Positions 45,322 through 54,481 are shown, numbered from the stretch's first letter. The stretch is DNA of 64,000 nucleotides from an uncultured Schlesneria sp. (GCA_903904835.1 CAIVEI010000141.1:21472-85471), one strand, 5' to 3'. Numbers and translations are program-made. Notes: generated by a model not told the origin, from the sequence alone.

Positions 45322-46098
45322 TCATCCGCCTAACTGACGGCGGAGATCATCAAATCGATCTTGCAGCGAACGAAATTCGGTACGAACTGACGCAAGCTCG
45401 TCACGGAGGTCTCGGATGGCCGATTCCAAACTGACGATTCGCTCGTGGCCAACCGAAGTTCCTTCATTTGCAGGATGGCGAACGGGTGCTACTGAAGATG
45501 CGACGGTTGACGTCGGTGATGGACTCGGTGCAGGTCGGTCATCATCATCGGCCTGATAGGCGGCCAACGGCTCATGATTTTCGTTGTTTGGATACAGATC
45601 GTGATCGACTTCGATCCCTCGGCGTTCAAGTGGTCCATTTGCTCGAACGAGACCGACAGACATCAGCGCTTGTAACTCACGACGAAGATCGTCTTGTGTT
45701 TCGATTCCCACCATGCGACTGGCTCGCGTCCGAAGCTCACCCAACTGCTGTTTTCCGCGTAACATCAACTCCGTCATAATTGCGAGCTGTTGTTCGTTCA
45801 ATGTTGTCTTGTGACGCATGTAGTGTCGGTAACGTTCCGTTCGACCGCTTTCCGTATGAATACAGGCAACGAGTCCTCGTTCCTGCAACGCGTTCAATGT
45901 TTCCAGAACATCGTCTTCATCGTAATTGGAAATCGGGTCGCGATTGTTTTTCTGGTTGCACCCGGTCGTCGTGGCCTTGAGCGTCATCGGATACTGATCG
46001 GGAACCGTAAACGCCTTTTCCAGCAAAACGCCAAGAACTCGACGCTGCTTACGTGGCATCTCTTTGAGCGAAACGGATTCTTTTTCAGCGTCGGTCAC
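45322..46098 (-). CDS. YceH-like protein (DUF480/UPF0502)
   Basis: A 258-residue protein of the DUF480 family. The two winged-helix-like repeats contain QRRVLGVLLEKAFTVPDQYPMTLKATTTGCNQKNNRDP and LNEQQLAIMTELMLRGKQQLGELRTRASRM, both diagnostic. A Pro/Ser-rich linker leads to a C-terminal coiled coil (SLESAIRDLRDELASVRTEFRSLQDRFDDLRRQL). The role is unknown; the fold suggests nucleic-acid binding. It is the first gene of the pair with the radical SAM protein. Confidence 0.92.
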   Translation of the reverse strand: MTDAEKESVSLKEMPRKQRRVLGVLLEKAFTVPDQYPMTLKATTTGCNQKNNRDPISNYDEDDVLETLNALQERGLVACIHTESGRTERYRHYMRHKTTLNEQQLAIMTELMLRGKQQLGELRTRASRMVGIETQDDLRRELQALMSVGLVRANGPLERRGIEVDHDLYPNNENHEPLAAYQADDDDRPAPSPSPTSTVASSVAPVRHPANEGTSVGHERIVSLESAIRDLRDELASVRTEFRSLQDRFDDLRRQLGG

Positions 46099-46147
46099 GG
46101 TCGGTATTCTTTCGATGCAGGCGAAGTTTCGTTAAACAAATATGAGA

Positions 46148-47140
46148 TTATTGAGGAAGTTCGGGTGCTGTATGCGCTGGATAACTGGGACTACTCAAAC
46201 CTTCTTTCAGGAACGTCACCAAGTCCGCCGCTTCTTCAGCAGATAACTTCAAAGGAAAAATCTCTTCGTCGAGTTGTGGATTCGGTGATCCTCCTTTGAC
46301 GTAATGGGCGACGACTTCTTCCAGCGTCTTCAGGCTTCCGTCGTGCATGTATGGGGCAGTTCTGGCGATTTCACGGAGAGTTGGCGTTTTGTAGGCACCC
46401 TTGTCGCCAGACGATTTGCTGATCGCAGCACGCCCGTCATCGCTGCCCGGCAGGCCAATATTGTGGAATCCGTTATCAGTGAAGTTTCGTCCGTCATGAC
46501 AGACCGAACACCGGGCCTTGTAGAAAAAGACCTTCATTCCGCGCTGTGCCGGTTCCGATAACGCGGTCGTATCACCCGCTTTAAATCGATCGTAGGGCGC
46601 ATCACCGGAGAGGAGAGTACGTTCGTAGGCGGCAATGGCTTTCGCGATCCCGTCAGAAGTCACGTCGGTACCGAAGACTTTTTGAAACTGACTTTTATAG
46701 CCGTTGATTCCGTTGAGCTTTGCGACCACGGCATCAAGCGACAAATTCATTTCAATGGGGTTCTGAATCGGTCCCAGCGCCTGATCTTCCAGGCTTTTGG
46801 CCCGCCCATCCCAGAATTGAAACTGTTGCAAGGCTGCGTTGATCACAGTGGGGGAATTCCGGCCTCCCTTTTTCCCTTCGACACCCGTTGCGAATTGCTC
46901 GCCGTTGCTGAAACCTTTGGCGGGATCGTGGCACGTGGCGCAGGCAACTTTATTATCGGCTGACAGGCGACCATCAAAAAATAACTGCTTTCCCAAACCA
47001 ATCTTCTCGTCCGACGGAGGGTTATCCTTCGGGTGAACAATCGGTGGAAGACCGGCGGGTTCGGCAGCGAAAATGACGTCTGACAGTTCAAAAGCGAAGA
47101 TCGTCAGAATGGCGGCGGCGATCATACGGATCATCGACAA
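46148..47140 (-). CDS. di-haem cytochrome c peroxidase (MauG/CcpA family)
   Basis: A 330-residue exported di-haem protein with signal peptide ending IFAAEP. Haem sites are CATCH (67-71) and CSVCH (211-215). Other family marks are GLGKQLFFDGRLSADNKVACATCHDP, NSPTVINAALQQFQFWDGR and YKTPTLREIARTAPYMHDGSLKTLEEVV. It would reduce hydrogen peroxide in the periplasm with electrons from a small cytochrome or act as a MauG-like oxidase. It starts seven bases after the rlmI-like gene. A truncated second copy lies at 56.9 kb. Confidence 0.95.
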   Translation of the reverse strand: MSMIRMIAAAILTIFAFELSDVIFAAEPAGLPPIVHPKDNPPSDEKIGLGKQLFFDGRLSADNKVACATCHDPAKGFSNGEQFATGVEGKKGGRNSPTVINAALQQFQFWDGRAKSLEDQALGPIQNPIEMNLSLDAVVAKLNGINGYKSQFQKVFGTDVTSDGIAKAIAAYERTLLSGDAPYDRFKAGDTTALSEPAQRGMKVFFYKARCSVCHDGRNFTDNGFHNIGLPGSDDGRAAISKSSGDKGAYKTPTLREIARTAPYMHDGSLKTLEEVVAHYVKGGSPNPQLDEEIFPLKLSAEEAADLVTFLKEGLSSPSYPAHTAPELPQ

Positions 47141-47146
47141 GTTCCC

Positions 47147-48421
47147 TCAATCAAGACGTAACCAGATTGACTTCAAATATTCAGACTCGGGGCAATTCGT
47201 GGATATCGGGTGGTCGGGGGCGGCACCACCTTTGGCGATGATCTGGCCTCGACGTCCCACTTCCGGTGCCGCGTTCACGATTTTAGTGAATTCGGCCATG
47301 TCGAGCAGTCCCGAACAACTGCATGTCAGTAATATTCCACCGGGATTCACCAGTTGCATCGCCAACCGGTTCATGTCGAAGTATTTATGCCGCCCCTCTT
47401 CGATTTCCATGCGGCTGCGGATCAATTTTGGCGGGTCCAGCACCACCACATCGAACTTCTTTTTATTACGTTGCATGTCCCGCATGTAACCGAACACTTC
47501 GGCCTGCACGAAATTGATTTTCAGTTGGTTGAGGTTCGCGTTTTCTCGAGCAAGTACAACAGTGTCTTCATCGAGTTCCACCCCGGTCACTTCGCTTGCC
47601 TGACCAATTCGTTTCGCCTGCAGCGAAAAACCGCCGGTATAGCAACAGAGGTCGAGGACCGTTTTCCCGGCACAAAAGTCGGCGAACCGCCTGCGGTTAT
47701 CCCGCTGGTCGCAATAAAAACCAGTCTTATGGCCACCAGCAAAGTTGATGCGGAACTTGGTGCCGTATTCCTGAACGATCGTCTTGGCAGGGACTTCCGC
47801 CGAACCGTAAGGATCGGCTGCAAAACCCTCATGTTCATGCGACATCGGTGCCGCCCGCAGAACTCCGTGTTTCGTTCCAGCCAAGACTTCGAGTTGACTG
47901 ATGATCGCTTCGGCTCGCTGATACATACCCAGCGAAAAGCACTCAGCCACCAGAACATCGCCAAACCGATCAACAACCAGTCCTGGAAGGCCATCCGCCT
48001 CGGCATGAATCAGTCGATAGGCCTGTGAAACATCGTCGAGTTTTAGAGTCTCTCGGCGCAACGAAACTGCTTGAGCCAGCCGGTCGCTCCACCACACTTC
48101 GTCCGGTGGTTTCAAGCCGGCACGAAGCACTCTGACGGCAATTTCGGCCTCAGGATTAAAAAGTCCAAACCCAACCGTTTCACCGCTGGGAGCATTCAAT
48201 TCGACCAGATCACCCGGCTGAGCATCACGGGAAATCTGGCCGAGCTGTTTGCGAAAGACGAAAGGATGCCAAAGTGCACCCCCCAGACGGACTTCGACTT
48301 GAGGGAGTCGTTCGCCTTCAGGAGGACACAATGGGCGTTGTTCAAGCAATTCGCGGCGGACCCGGACTGGCTGACGGGACGTTTCGTAACGTCGAGACGA
48401 TGATTGTGGTTTGCGGTTCAT
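47147..48421 (-). CDS. RlmI-like 23S rRNA cytosine methyltransferase, copy A
   Basis: A 424-residue SAM-dependent methyltransferase. An N-terminal PUA-like domain (VEVRLGGALWHPFVFRKQLGQISR) is followed by the RlmI/RlmK-type central part (IHAEADGLPGLVVDRFGDVLVAE, GFYCDQRDNRRR) and a Rossmann methyltransferase core (VLDLCCYTGGFSLQA, VVVLDPPKLIRSR). RlmI methylates C1962 of 23S rRNA in E. coli. The N-terminal 35 basic residues are extra. A diverged full copy sits at 57.2 kb and a 175-bp fragment at 50.2 kb. It marks the left border of the cassette array. Confidence 0.92.
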   Translation of the reverse strand: MNRKPQSSSRRYETSRQPVRVRRELLEQRPLCPPEGERLPQVEVRLGGALWHPFVFRKQLGQISRDAQPGDLVELNAPSGETVGFGLFNPEAEIAVRVLRAGLKPPDEVWWSDRLAQAVSLRRETLKLDDVSQAYRLIHAEADGLPGLVVDRFGDVLVAECFSLGMYQRAEAIISQLEVLAGTKHGVLRAAPMSHEHEGFAADPYGSAEVPAKTIVQEYGTKFRINFAGGHKTGFYCDQRDNRRRFADFCAGKTVLDLCCYTGGFSLQAKRIGQASEVTGVELDEDTVVLARENANLNQLKINFVQAEVFGYMRDMQRNKKKFDVVVLDPPKLIRSRMEIEEGRHKYFDMNRLAMQLVNPGGILLTCSCSGLLDMAEFTKIVNAAPEVGRRGQIIAKGGAAPDHPISTNCPESEYLKSIWLRLD

Positions 48422-48592
48422 GACATCATCGTAATGGACCTGTCAATCACCCACAATAAACACGCAACGATTCAAGAGCGTCACCATTTAAGCGGCATCA
48501 TCTGCGGGAGGGCGAGGCTCCCGCCGAGCCGCGAGGTAGGTACACGCTCGGGCATTCGTTAAAAACCTTTTCGATGGAATAAGTTCGATCTC

Positions 48593-48688
48593 GTCGAACG
48601 TTCCAGATCACGGGCCCTGTGGGCGCGGGAGCTGCGAACTCCAGAAAACCTACGTGCCCGCCGGGTCCGGTGCAGCGCCTGGTTCGGC
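48593..48688 (-). repeat. attC-like site 1
   Basis: Ends GTCGAAC and GTTCGGC with an internal palindromic arrangement over about 96 bases. The minus strand translates as PNQALHRTRRA, a peptide often seen at the ends of cassette-type ORFs. It follows the Tat-signal gene. Confidence 0.7.
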
Positions 48689-48698
48689 CTCCGGCCAG

Positions 48699-49163
48699 TC
48701 ACTTCGCCTCGACTGAGTCTTGTGTCCCGACCGTCTTCAGGTTGCACGCCAGGATGACCTGCCCTTTCAGGTCGCTGTTCGCGCGCTCGCGCAGTTCCAG
48801 CGTGCCGGTCTTTGCGTCAACTGTGGCCTCGATCTTGCCTGCCGCCCACGACTCTGCGAACAGGCTACGGTGGAAAACGCCCTTTTTGTCCGGGGCGTAG
48901 ATGCCGATCCATGCGTGTGGCACGCCGTCGCCGAGGAAGTCGCAGACTCCAACCCAGAATGTGACCCCCGCGTACTCGTGCTTGGTAAACTTCACGCCGT
49001 TCGAGGCAGCAATCCTTTCCTTCGTCAGTTGAGCCGGAAGGAACAGGTCCTCGAAGCGTGACGGCTTCTCGTTCTCGAGAGCCGCGCTCGCCGTCCCGGC
49101 CGTGACGGCAACGCCGGCCGCAACGCCGGAACGAATCATCTGACGCCGTGTGATCTTGGACAT
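48699..49163 (-). CDS. Tat-exported hypothetical protein (cassette gene)
   Basis: A 154-residue protein with a twin-arginine signal (SKITRRQMIRSGVAAGVAVTAGTASA), so it is probably exported folded. The mature part includes TFWVGVCDFLGDGVPHAWIGIYAPDKKGVFHRSLFAESWAAGKIEATVD; I do not recognise the family. GGAGGTG five bases before the ATG is a strong ribosome-binding site. It lies directly 5' of attC-like site 1 and is the leftmost cassette. GC content is higher than in its neighbours, consistent with a separate origin. Confidence 0.8.
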   Translation of the reverse strand: MSKITRRQMIRSGVAAGVAVTAGTASAALENEKPSRFEDLFLPAQLTKERIAASNGVKFTKHEYAGVTFWVGVCDFLGDGVPHAWIGIYAPDKKGVFHRSLFAESWAAGKIEATVDAKTGTLELRERANSDLKGQVILACNLKTVGTQDSVEAK

Positions 49164-49184
49164 GCGACACCTCCGATTCTAGCC

Positions 49185-49238
49185 CGCGAACGTAAAAGAT
49201 CAGCCGGTGTACTCACTCAACGGGACCGGGTTGCTGGG
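49185..49238 (-). repeat. attC-like site 2
   Basis: Left end CGCGAAC and right end near GTTGCTGGGC, with the internal pairing GATCAGCCGGTG / accgggTTGCTGG-type arms. It overlaps the stop of the adjacent small gene, whose tail AQQPGPVE it encodes. The right core end is the least regular of the set. Confidence 0.5.
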
Positions 49239-49404
49239 CATTAATTGGTTGCAAACGTATTGGTGGAAATGAAACGACCTTGCGGCCGCCTGTCTTCTGC
49301 CGTTCCCTTGCATCCTCAATCATGGCCTGCAAGTCGTAGTTGAACTGACTTGCCAAGGCCTCTCGTGCCTGTCGCACTTCAGCAACGATCGTGTCAATCG
49401 CCAT
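49213..49404 (-). CDS. candidate antitoxin of PIN module 1
   Basis: A 63-residue protein starting MAIDTIVAEVRQAREALASQF. It shares with three other small genes in this array the pattern (D)xIxxEVRxxREAxxxQFNxDxxAMxxDARxRQ. It starts three bases after the stop of the PIN toxin gene. The order toxin then partner is the reverse of most type II systems. Antitoxin function is inferred only from pairing; I know no family name for it. The C-terminal residues run into attC-like site 2. Confidence 0.72.
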   Translation of the reverse strand: MAIDTIVAEVRQAREALASQFNYDLQAMIEDARERQKTGGRKVVSFPPIRLQPINAQQPGPVE

Positions 49405-49407
49405 GTG

Positions 49408-49869
49408 TTATTCCTTTAGCAGTTCTTCGGATGTGCAAATGACTGGTGGTTGGTAGCCGAAGCCTCGAATAACCTCATCAATATTGAAACGAAGTTCTGC
49501 ATTCGCGATGTGTGTGCAGTTCCAAGTCAGCAAGTACTGCATGCCGTTGACTGTTGCAATGGCGATGTGGAGCGAATCAGATGCGGCCTTGGGTGGCAAC
49601 GGTACACGCTTCATCAATTCAGCCGCGAGCGGTTGAACATCGTCACTTGGGTCGAGCAAAGGTATGTCCGCCAAAAAGTCCAACCGGCGTTTTGCCGCAT
49701 CGGGGTCACCCGCACTTGCCTCATCGATTACGAATTGCGATACGAACACGTCAAAGTCTTGCCGCCGCGATTCCCACCATTCACGAGTCATTTGTTGATG
49801 ACTTGCCATGACGAGATCTCGGCTAGCCCATGCGGTCAGGTAACTCGGAACCGTTGTCTCCAAATACAC
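49408..49869 (-). CDS. PIN-domain toxin, module 1
   Basis: A PIN-type ribonuclease of about 153 residues: YLETTVPSYLTAW at the N-terminus, VIDEASAGDPDAAKRRL in the middle and DSLHIAIATVNGMQYLLTWNCTHIANA towards the end supply the acidic metal-binding residues. The only normal start codon in frame is GTG 49869 (VYLETT); paralogs have a few residues before this point. The codons before it read I-A-I-K-P-R after an in-frame TGA, so an ATG may have mutated to ATA. No clear ribosome-binding site is visible. The toxin may be poorly made or silent. Confidence 0.85.
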   Translation of the reverse strand: MYLETTVPSYLTAWASRDLVMASHQQMTREWWESRRQDFDVFVSQFVIDEASAGDPDAAKRRLDFLADIPLLDPSDDVQPLAAELMKRVPLPPKAASDSLHIAIATVNGMQYLLTWNCTHIANAELRFNIDEVIRGFGYQPPVICTSEELLKE

Positions 49870-50162
49870 GCGTGGCTTTATTGCAATTCAGACTTCGCCG
49901 TAACCGACTCAACAACAAAAGGGAATCGTGACCACCGCAGATTAGTATACGCAAACCACAGAAAACCGCCACGAATTCGCTCGAAGACGTGCCGCATACA
50001 GGCTAACATGCAGCCAACCGTTTGAGATCTACCGGTTTCGCCAGCAAACACGTCTGCGCTCGTCCTCGTTGCGGGTATTACAAGCCAACTTCTTGGCAAT
50101 TTCAGCCGCAATTCTTAGCGATTCGTCGATTGGTGCCCGTGAAAAAGCGGTGTCACCGCGGT

Positions 50163-50337
50163 CTCAGCCACCAGAACATCGCCAAACCGATCAACAACGA
50201 GTCCTGGAAGGCGATCCGCCTCGGCATGAATCAGTCGATAGGCCTGTGAAACATCGTCGAGTTTTAGAGTCTCTCGGCGCAACGAAACTGCTTGAGCCAG
50301 CCGGTCGCTCCACCACACTTCATCCGGTGGTTTCAAG
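50163..50337 (-). pseudogene. 175-bp fragment of rlmI
   Basis: These 175 bases match 47942-48116 of rlmI copy A with only three differences that I can see, and copy B much less well. They encode PDEVWWSDRLAQAVSLRRETLKLDDV onwards without start or end domains. The fragment begins exactly after the stop of candidate antitoxin 2, and its far end is followed by unrelated sequence. The stretch 49870-50162 holds no gene that I can support. Confidence 0.9.
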
Positions 50338-50565
50338 CTAAGGGATTAATGGAGCCGTCGCGACAGAGCTTCCTTCAGATTGCGGCCGACCGTCGGATTC
50401 GGTGGAATCCTTTGATCGTTGCTTGCCCTGCCAAATCGGTCTACCAGATTTTTCCAATCTGGATTGCGCATCACTGAGATAAGCGAGTGTATCGCCGTTC
50501 CAATCCGCTAGGATTTTGCGTCTTGCAGCATGAAGTTCGTCCAATACCGGGTTTTGTGTGCTCAT
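50338..50565 (-). CDS. candidate antitoxin of PIN module 2
   Basis: A 75-residue protein if started at MSTQNPVLDELHAARRK (50565), whose ATG overlaps the toxin stop by four bases (ATGA). It is the most diverged of the four partner genes but keeps ELHAARRKILADWNGD and AQSRLEKSGRP. Its last codons and stop lie at the junction with the rlmI fragment, so the natural C-terminus and attC may have been replaced by that insertion. Confidence 0.68.
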   Translation of the reverse strand: MSTQNPVLDELHAARRKILADWNGDTLAYLSDAQSRLEKSGRPIWQGKQRSKDSTESDGRPQSEGSSVATAPLIP

Positions 50566-51035
50566 ATTCCAACGAAAAATTCTATGGGTGCACAAACCAA
50601 CATCCCGGAAAGTCCAAGTTCTTGAAGCAGTTTGTAAATGCGAGGCAACTCAGTTGCGTTGGCGATGTGCGTACAATTCTGCGTCAGCAAGTATTGTACT
50701 CCGGCGAGTGCAGCCGTGGCAACATGTAATGCATCCAACCTCGCGCTTGGTGGCATCATGTGCCGCCGAATGATTTCATCGGCGACTGAATCGACATCTG
50801 GATTGGCGGGTAAAACAGGTATCCTGTCCAACGCTGCCAGTCTTCGTCTGGCCGCATCAGGATCGCCAAGCGACGCTTCGTCAATCACAAGTTGAGAGGT
50901 AACCACCTCATAATGTGGCCTTTGCTCCGTAAGCCAACGTTTCGCCTGCTGTTGCAAAGCGAGTGTTGTCGGGTCGCTGCTCGGTCTTGCCGTTGCATGG
51001 CTGATCACAGATGTTTCGATGTAGTCGAGATCCAT
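50562..51035 (-). CDS. PIN-domain toxin, module 2
   Basis: A 157-residue PIN protein starting MDLDYIETSVISHATARPSSD (51035); the ORF-track start adds 31 residues encoded by an attC-like sequence. Acidic and structural marks are YIETS, LVIDEASLGDPDAARRRL, and DALHVATAALAGVQYLLTQNCTHIANA. The usual W of LLTWNC is Q here. It is expected to cleave RNA unless held by its partner, which is encoded immediately downstream and overlaps it by four bases. Confidence 0.87.
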   Translation of the reverse strand: MDLDYIETSVISHATARPSSDPTTLALQQQAKRWLTEQRPHYEVVTSQLVIDEASLGDPDAARRRLAALDRIPVLPANPDVDSVADEIIRRHMMPPSARLDALHVATAALAGVQYLLTQNCTHIANATELPRIYKLLQELGLSGMLVCAPIEFFVGI

Positions 51036-51335
51036 GTTAGCATTCTTTGGCAACGAACGCTGGCCATCACCCTGCACGCGCGAGAGACGCCACCATTTTG
51101 AAACGCCCGATCGCATGCTCGGGTGCATGGCTTGATTCTGACATTTTAACGGCTTGGTTCATGAATTGTCGCGTCTCGGGGGACACCGCTTTTTTGCCAA
51201 AAGGCTATGTACCTATTGGTGGTGAGCTGATCCGAATGACGCGATTTCTGTTGGGGCAATTGATCGCCTTGAGAATGATGCTTTTCCCTGTAGAATCGAA
51301 TCGAGATTACTAGAACGCTACGAGGGTTGGACTTT

Positions 51336-53273
51336 ATGATCGTGCCAAACGAAAGCTCCAGACCCTCAGTAAAAGCGATTCTTGTCTCCTTTCTATTGGC
51401 TCTGCTCACATTCCTCACCTTCAGCCGGGTTTTATGGAGTTCGTTTGTCGATCTGGACGACCCAAGGTACGTCACACAGAATGAGTTTGTCGGCCAAGGT
51501 CTCTGCGTCGCCAGTATTGGATACGCCTTCACCACATTTGACATGGGAAATTGGATTCCTGTGACGTGGATGTCGTATCTGACGGATGCACAACTATTCG
51601 GAATCAATTCGACCGCGTTCCACGCCACCAACCTCGGATTCCACATCGCAAATGTTCTGATATTTTTTTTCTTGCTCCAAAGGGTAACAAAGGCGTTATG
51701 GCGTAGTGCGGTGGTGGCTGCCCTATTCGCAGTGCATCCATTGCACGTCGAATCGATTGCATGGGTTTCCGAACGTAAAGATGTCCTCAGCGGGTTCTGG
51801 CTGCTGGTCACGCTCTTTGCCTACGCACGATACTGTCAGAATCTCGACCGCTGGCGATACCTGCTTGTCGTCATGTGCTTCGTTACAGGCTTGCTGGCAA
51901 AACCGATGCTGGTGACGGTCCCCATCCTGTTGTTGTTGCTGGACGTGTGGCCCCTGGGACGATCAGGAGCCCCTTCACTCGATCGTCATCCGTCGTTTGC
52001 TGTCATCAAGAGAACCGGCCATGAACTGCTGTGGGAGAAGATCCCTTTGCTTATCATTTCGCTGGTCGACGGAGTGATTTCTTTTGCGAGTCAATCGTCG
52101 GTTCATGCCATCAGCGATCTCAGTCAACTCTCTGTGCAACAGAGGATCGAAAATGGAACGATCGCCGTCGCCTGGTATGTGTGCAAAACATTCTGCCCGA
52201 TTAATCTGTGCGCGTTCTATCTTCGCTCAAACGACGCCCCGACATGGCACGCAGTGGCGACCTCAGCCGCGATCTTGTTTGCGATTTCTTTGGTTGTGAC
52301 CCTGTACGGAGGGACTCGAAAGTATTTGATGGTTGGCTAGTGGTGGTTCGTCTTGAGCCTGCTACCTGTCATTGGATTGATTCAAGTGGGGTCCCAAGCG
52401 TATGCCGATCGCTATAGCTATGTACCTCATATCGGACTTCTCACGATGATTGTTTGGGGCGTGGCCGACCAAGTGGAAGCTCGACCAATTCGACGGTCAG
52501 TGGCGATACGTCTTGCTGCTGTCTCCATCATGTTCTGTGCTGTCGCATCCTGTCGTCAGACGGCTTATTGGCAAAACTCCGAAGCCTTATGGCAACGAGT
52601 GCTCTCGATTGAGCCGGATAATGACTTTGCACATTATCACATCGGAACGCTCAGACAATTTGACGGGCGGTTGGATGAGGCGCTGGTCCATTTCAATTAC
52701 TTGCTGACGAAACACAGAAACAACCCTGACCTGCTGAACAACATTGGCTTGATCCATCAGCAGCGACAGGAAGACAAGGATGCAGAAGAATTCTTTCGAG
52801 CAGCCTTGCGCGCGAATCCACGACATCCGATCGCGCAGAAAAATCTTTCGTCGTTGCTCGGTTCAAAAAGGGCGGCCAGAGCTGCGACGCAAAAAACGGA
52901 GATCGCGATCGAGGCGTTGCAAAAAAATGAAACCGGTATGAACCATGCTCGCAATGGTAAATTGCAACTCGCGCTCGATTCATTTACAGACGCCATCAGC
53001 GCCAGTCCACAGTTTGTGGATGCGTACATCAATTGTGCTTTGACTCTGGCGCAGCTTGGAAAGACCTCCGAATCAAAAGCGCGTTTGGAACAAGCGATCG
53101 CAATCGATCCAGAGAACTTCGTGGCAAATCTGAATCTTGCGGCGCTCCTCGAATTCGAAGGCGATCTGAATGGTGCCAGACGTCATTTCGAGGCAGCGCG
53201 CGATGCAAGTCCTGATGACGTTGAAGTGCACAACCGGTTGCGTTCTCTGCAACAACGGTTCCCGGAACGATAG
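51336..53273 (+). pseudogene. TMTC-like polytopic membrane TPR protein with in-frame TAG
   Basis: ORFs 51327-52340 and 52353-53273 lie in one frame, separated by TAG at 52338. Joined they give a typical planctomycete TMTC-like protein: about ten membrane helices with the marks FVDLDDPRYVTQN, FHATNLGFHIANVL, AVHPLHVESIAWVSERKDVLS, then after the stop LLPVIGLIQVGSQAYADRYSYVP, followed by TPR repeats (NNIGLIHQQRQEDKDAEEFFRAAL, YINCALTLAQLGKTSESKARLEQAI). The stop replaces a codon in V-G-stop-W-W, where a Trp (TGG to TAG) is plausible. Family members are candidate glycosyltransferases. It is on the opposite strand to the cassettes. Confidence 0.85.
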
Positions 53274-53476
53274 CGGTTCGATCATGGATGACAGCCGAAC
53301 GGCCCAAAGTCTTTGAACTCCTCCTGTAGCTGACCCAACGGGATCATTGCTGAGGAATGCTCCATGCCAATTATATCATTTTTGCCACGGGTTGCGGCGG
53401 CGTGACACACCACTTTCGAAGGAACGAAACGCGAATCAGAGGTCAAATCCAGTCGTAATGGTTTTGTGAAAATGCG

Positions 53477-53674
53477 TTACATCAGTACGGAAAGAGCAAG
53501 CGCGCGAAGTATTTCCGCACCTTTGACTGACGCTTGAATCATTTCCTGCTGGTCATCCGGATGCCGCGGCCAACCGACGCCATTGGTGCGTCCGCCCCAA
53601 TAGGCGAGGCGAAAGCGCCGACAGGTCTCGTCCAGTTCAGCCGCACATTCGTGCCATCTCGCGCGTTGCCACAT
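53477..53674 (-). CDS. small hypothetical cassette protein, uncertain
   Basis: A 65-residue ORF with protein-like sequence (ECAAELDETCRRFRLAYWGGRTNGVGWPRHPDDQQEMIQASVKGAEILRAL). I do not recognise it, and no ribosome-binding site or attC at its 3' end is clear. The surrounding 53274-53713 has no other gene that I can support. It could be the remains of a larger cassette gene. Confidence 0.35.
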   Translation of the reverse strand: MWQRARWHECAAELDETCRRFRLAYWGGRTNGVGWPRHPDDQQEMIQASVKGAEILRALALSVLM

Positions 53675-53713
53675 TCAGGTCATTCTTCGACGCATTACCT
53701 TTTGTCGCCGATC

Positions 53714-53803
53714 GCCGAACGTCAAAGGTAACCGGGCCGCCGCCAAAAACGAGGATACCAAACCCCGCGTCATCGGCGGCTCCGGTTCACCGTTTTGTTA
53801 TGC
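53714..53803 (-). repeat. attC-like site 3
   Basis: Ends GCCGAAC and GTTATGC. The inner stem pairs GGTAACCGGGCCGCCG with CGGCGGCTCCGGTTCACC, leaving the usual unpaired bulges. It directly follows the 53787-54308 gene and overlaps its last codons. Confidence 0.75.
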
Positions 53804-54308
53804 CTTCATCTTTGAAGCGATCATCTTGAATATGCGTATTCGGCGGTAATGGAATACGATTCAGATCGATGACATTCCCATCAACAACAAGCACCAAAAT
53901 TGTCTTGCTGGCAGGCATCGAAGACTTGTCGGCCTCTTTTCCATCTGAGTTTGTGGAAACAAAAGGATGTGAGTTGATCAGAACTCCAGCCTTGATTGTG
54001 GCCCCCTGCCGAGCCCCAGTCCCAATGTACGGAGATCGGATAAGAAAGAGGGGAGTTTCCGGGCTCTTGACTTTCAGCAAATGTCGCCACGCGGATTCAA
54101 ATGCGTCCCGTTCGGTGAAAGAAATCTCGTAGTGCAGCTGACCTCCCAGGGGACCTTCAATTGTTCGGGAGTTTGCTCGCAGGGGCTCAAGCTCTTTGGG
54201 CCATGTGTCGGGCCATCTGCCTGTATTCTCAATCGAAACGTCGGCGAAAAGGTGGCAGGTCATGGCTGCCAGCAACAATGGCGGTAAAACAGAGACAATT
54301 CGCTTCAT
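53787..54308 (-). CDS. exported hypothetical cassette protein
   Basis: A 173-residue protein with signal peptide MKRIVSVLPPLLLAAMTCHLFA. The mature part begins DVSIENTGRWPDTWPKELEPLRANSRTIEG, with later TPLFLIRSPYIGTGARQGATIKAGVLINSHP. I do not recognise the family. It sits between attC-like sites 3 and 4 in cassette orientation. Confidence 0.72.
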   Translation of the reverse strand: MKRIVSVLPPLLLAAMTCHLFADVSIENTGRWPDTWPKELEPLRANSRTIEGPLGGQLHYEISFTERDAFESAWRHLLKVKSPETPLFLIRSPYIGTGARQGATIKAGVLINSHPFVSTNSDGKEADKSSMPASKTILVLVVDGNVIDLNRIPLPPNTHIQDDRFKDEGITKR

Positions 54309-54390
54309 CTTAATTCTCCGCTATGTGTGAAGGCATCTGTATCCCAAAATGAGACGAAAGTCGTCTGCGTCCGGTTCCAAAGATTCTCAG

Positions 54391-54481
54391 GCATAACGAT
54401 TGAGGTAAGTGGCTGCGGCCACGATAAGGAAAAAAAATACCGTGGCGATTCGCCGCAGTCCACTTGACCGAATAGTTAGGT
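54391..54481 (-). repeat. attC-like site 4
   Basis: Ends GCATAAC and GTTAGGT, the latter a perfect GTTRRRY core. The arms GTAAGTGGCTGCGG and CCGCAGTCCACTTGAC form the stem, with an A-rich centre. It encodes the peptide NYSVKWTAANRHG on the minus strand, in the short ORF 54310-54540, which I do not call. Confidence 0.8.

Noticed and set aside
47354-48028. 224-residue plus-strand ORF opposite rlmI copy A
   Set aside because: Shadow ORF: a related antisense ORF appears opposite copy B only as a consequence of the shared coding sequence.
48559-48747. 62-residue minus-strand ORF with the tail NQALHRTRRARR
   Set aside because: It is encoded by attC-like site 1 itself and is better explained as a recombination site than as a gene.
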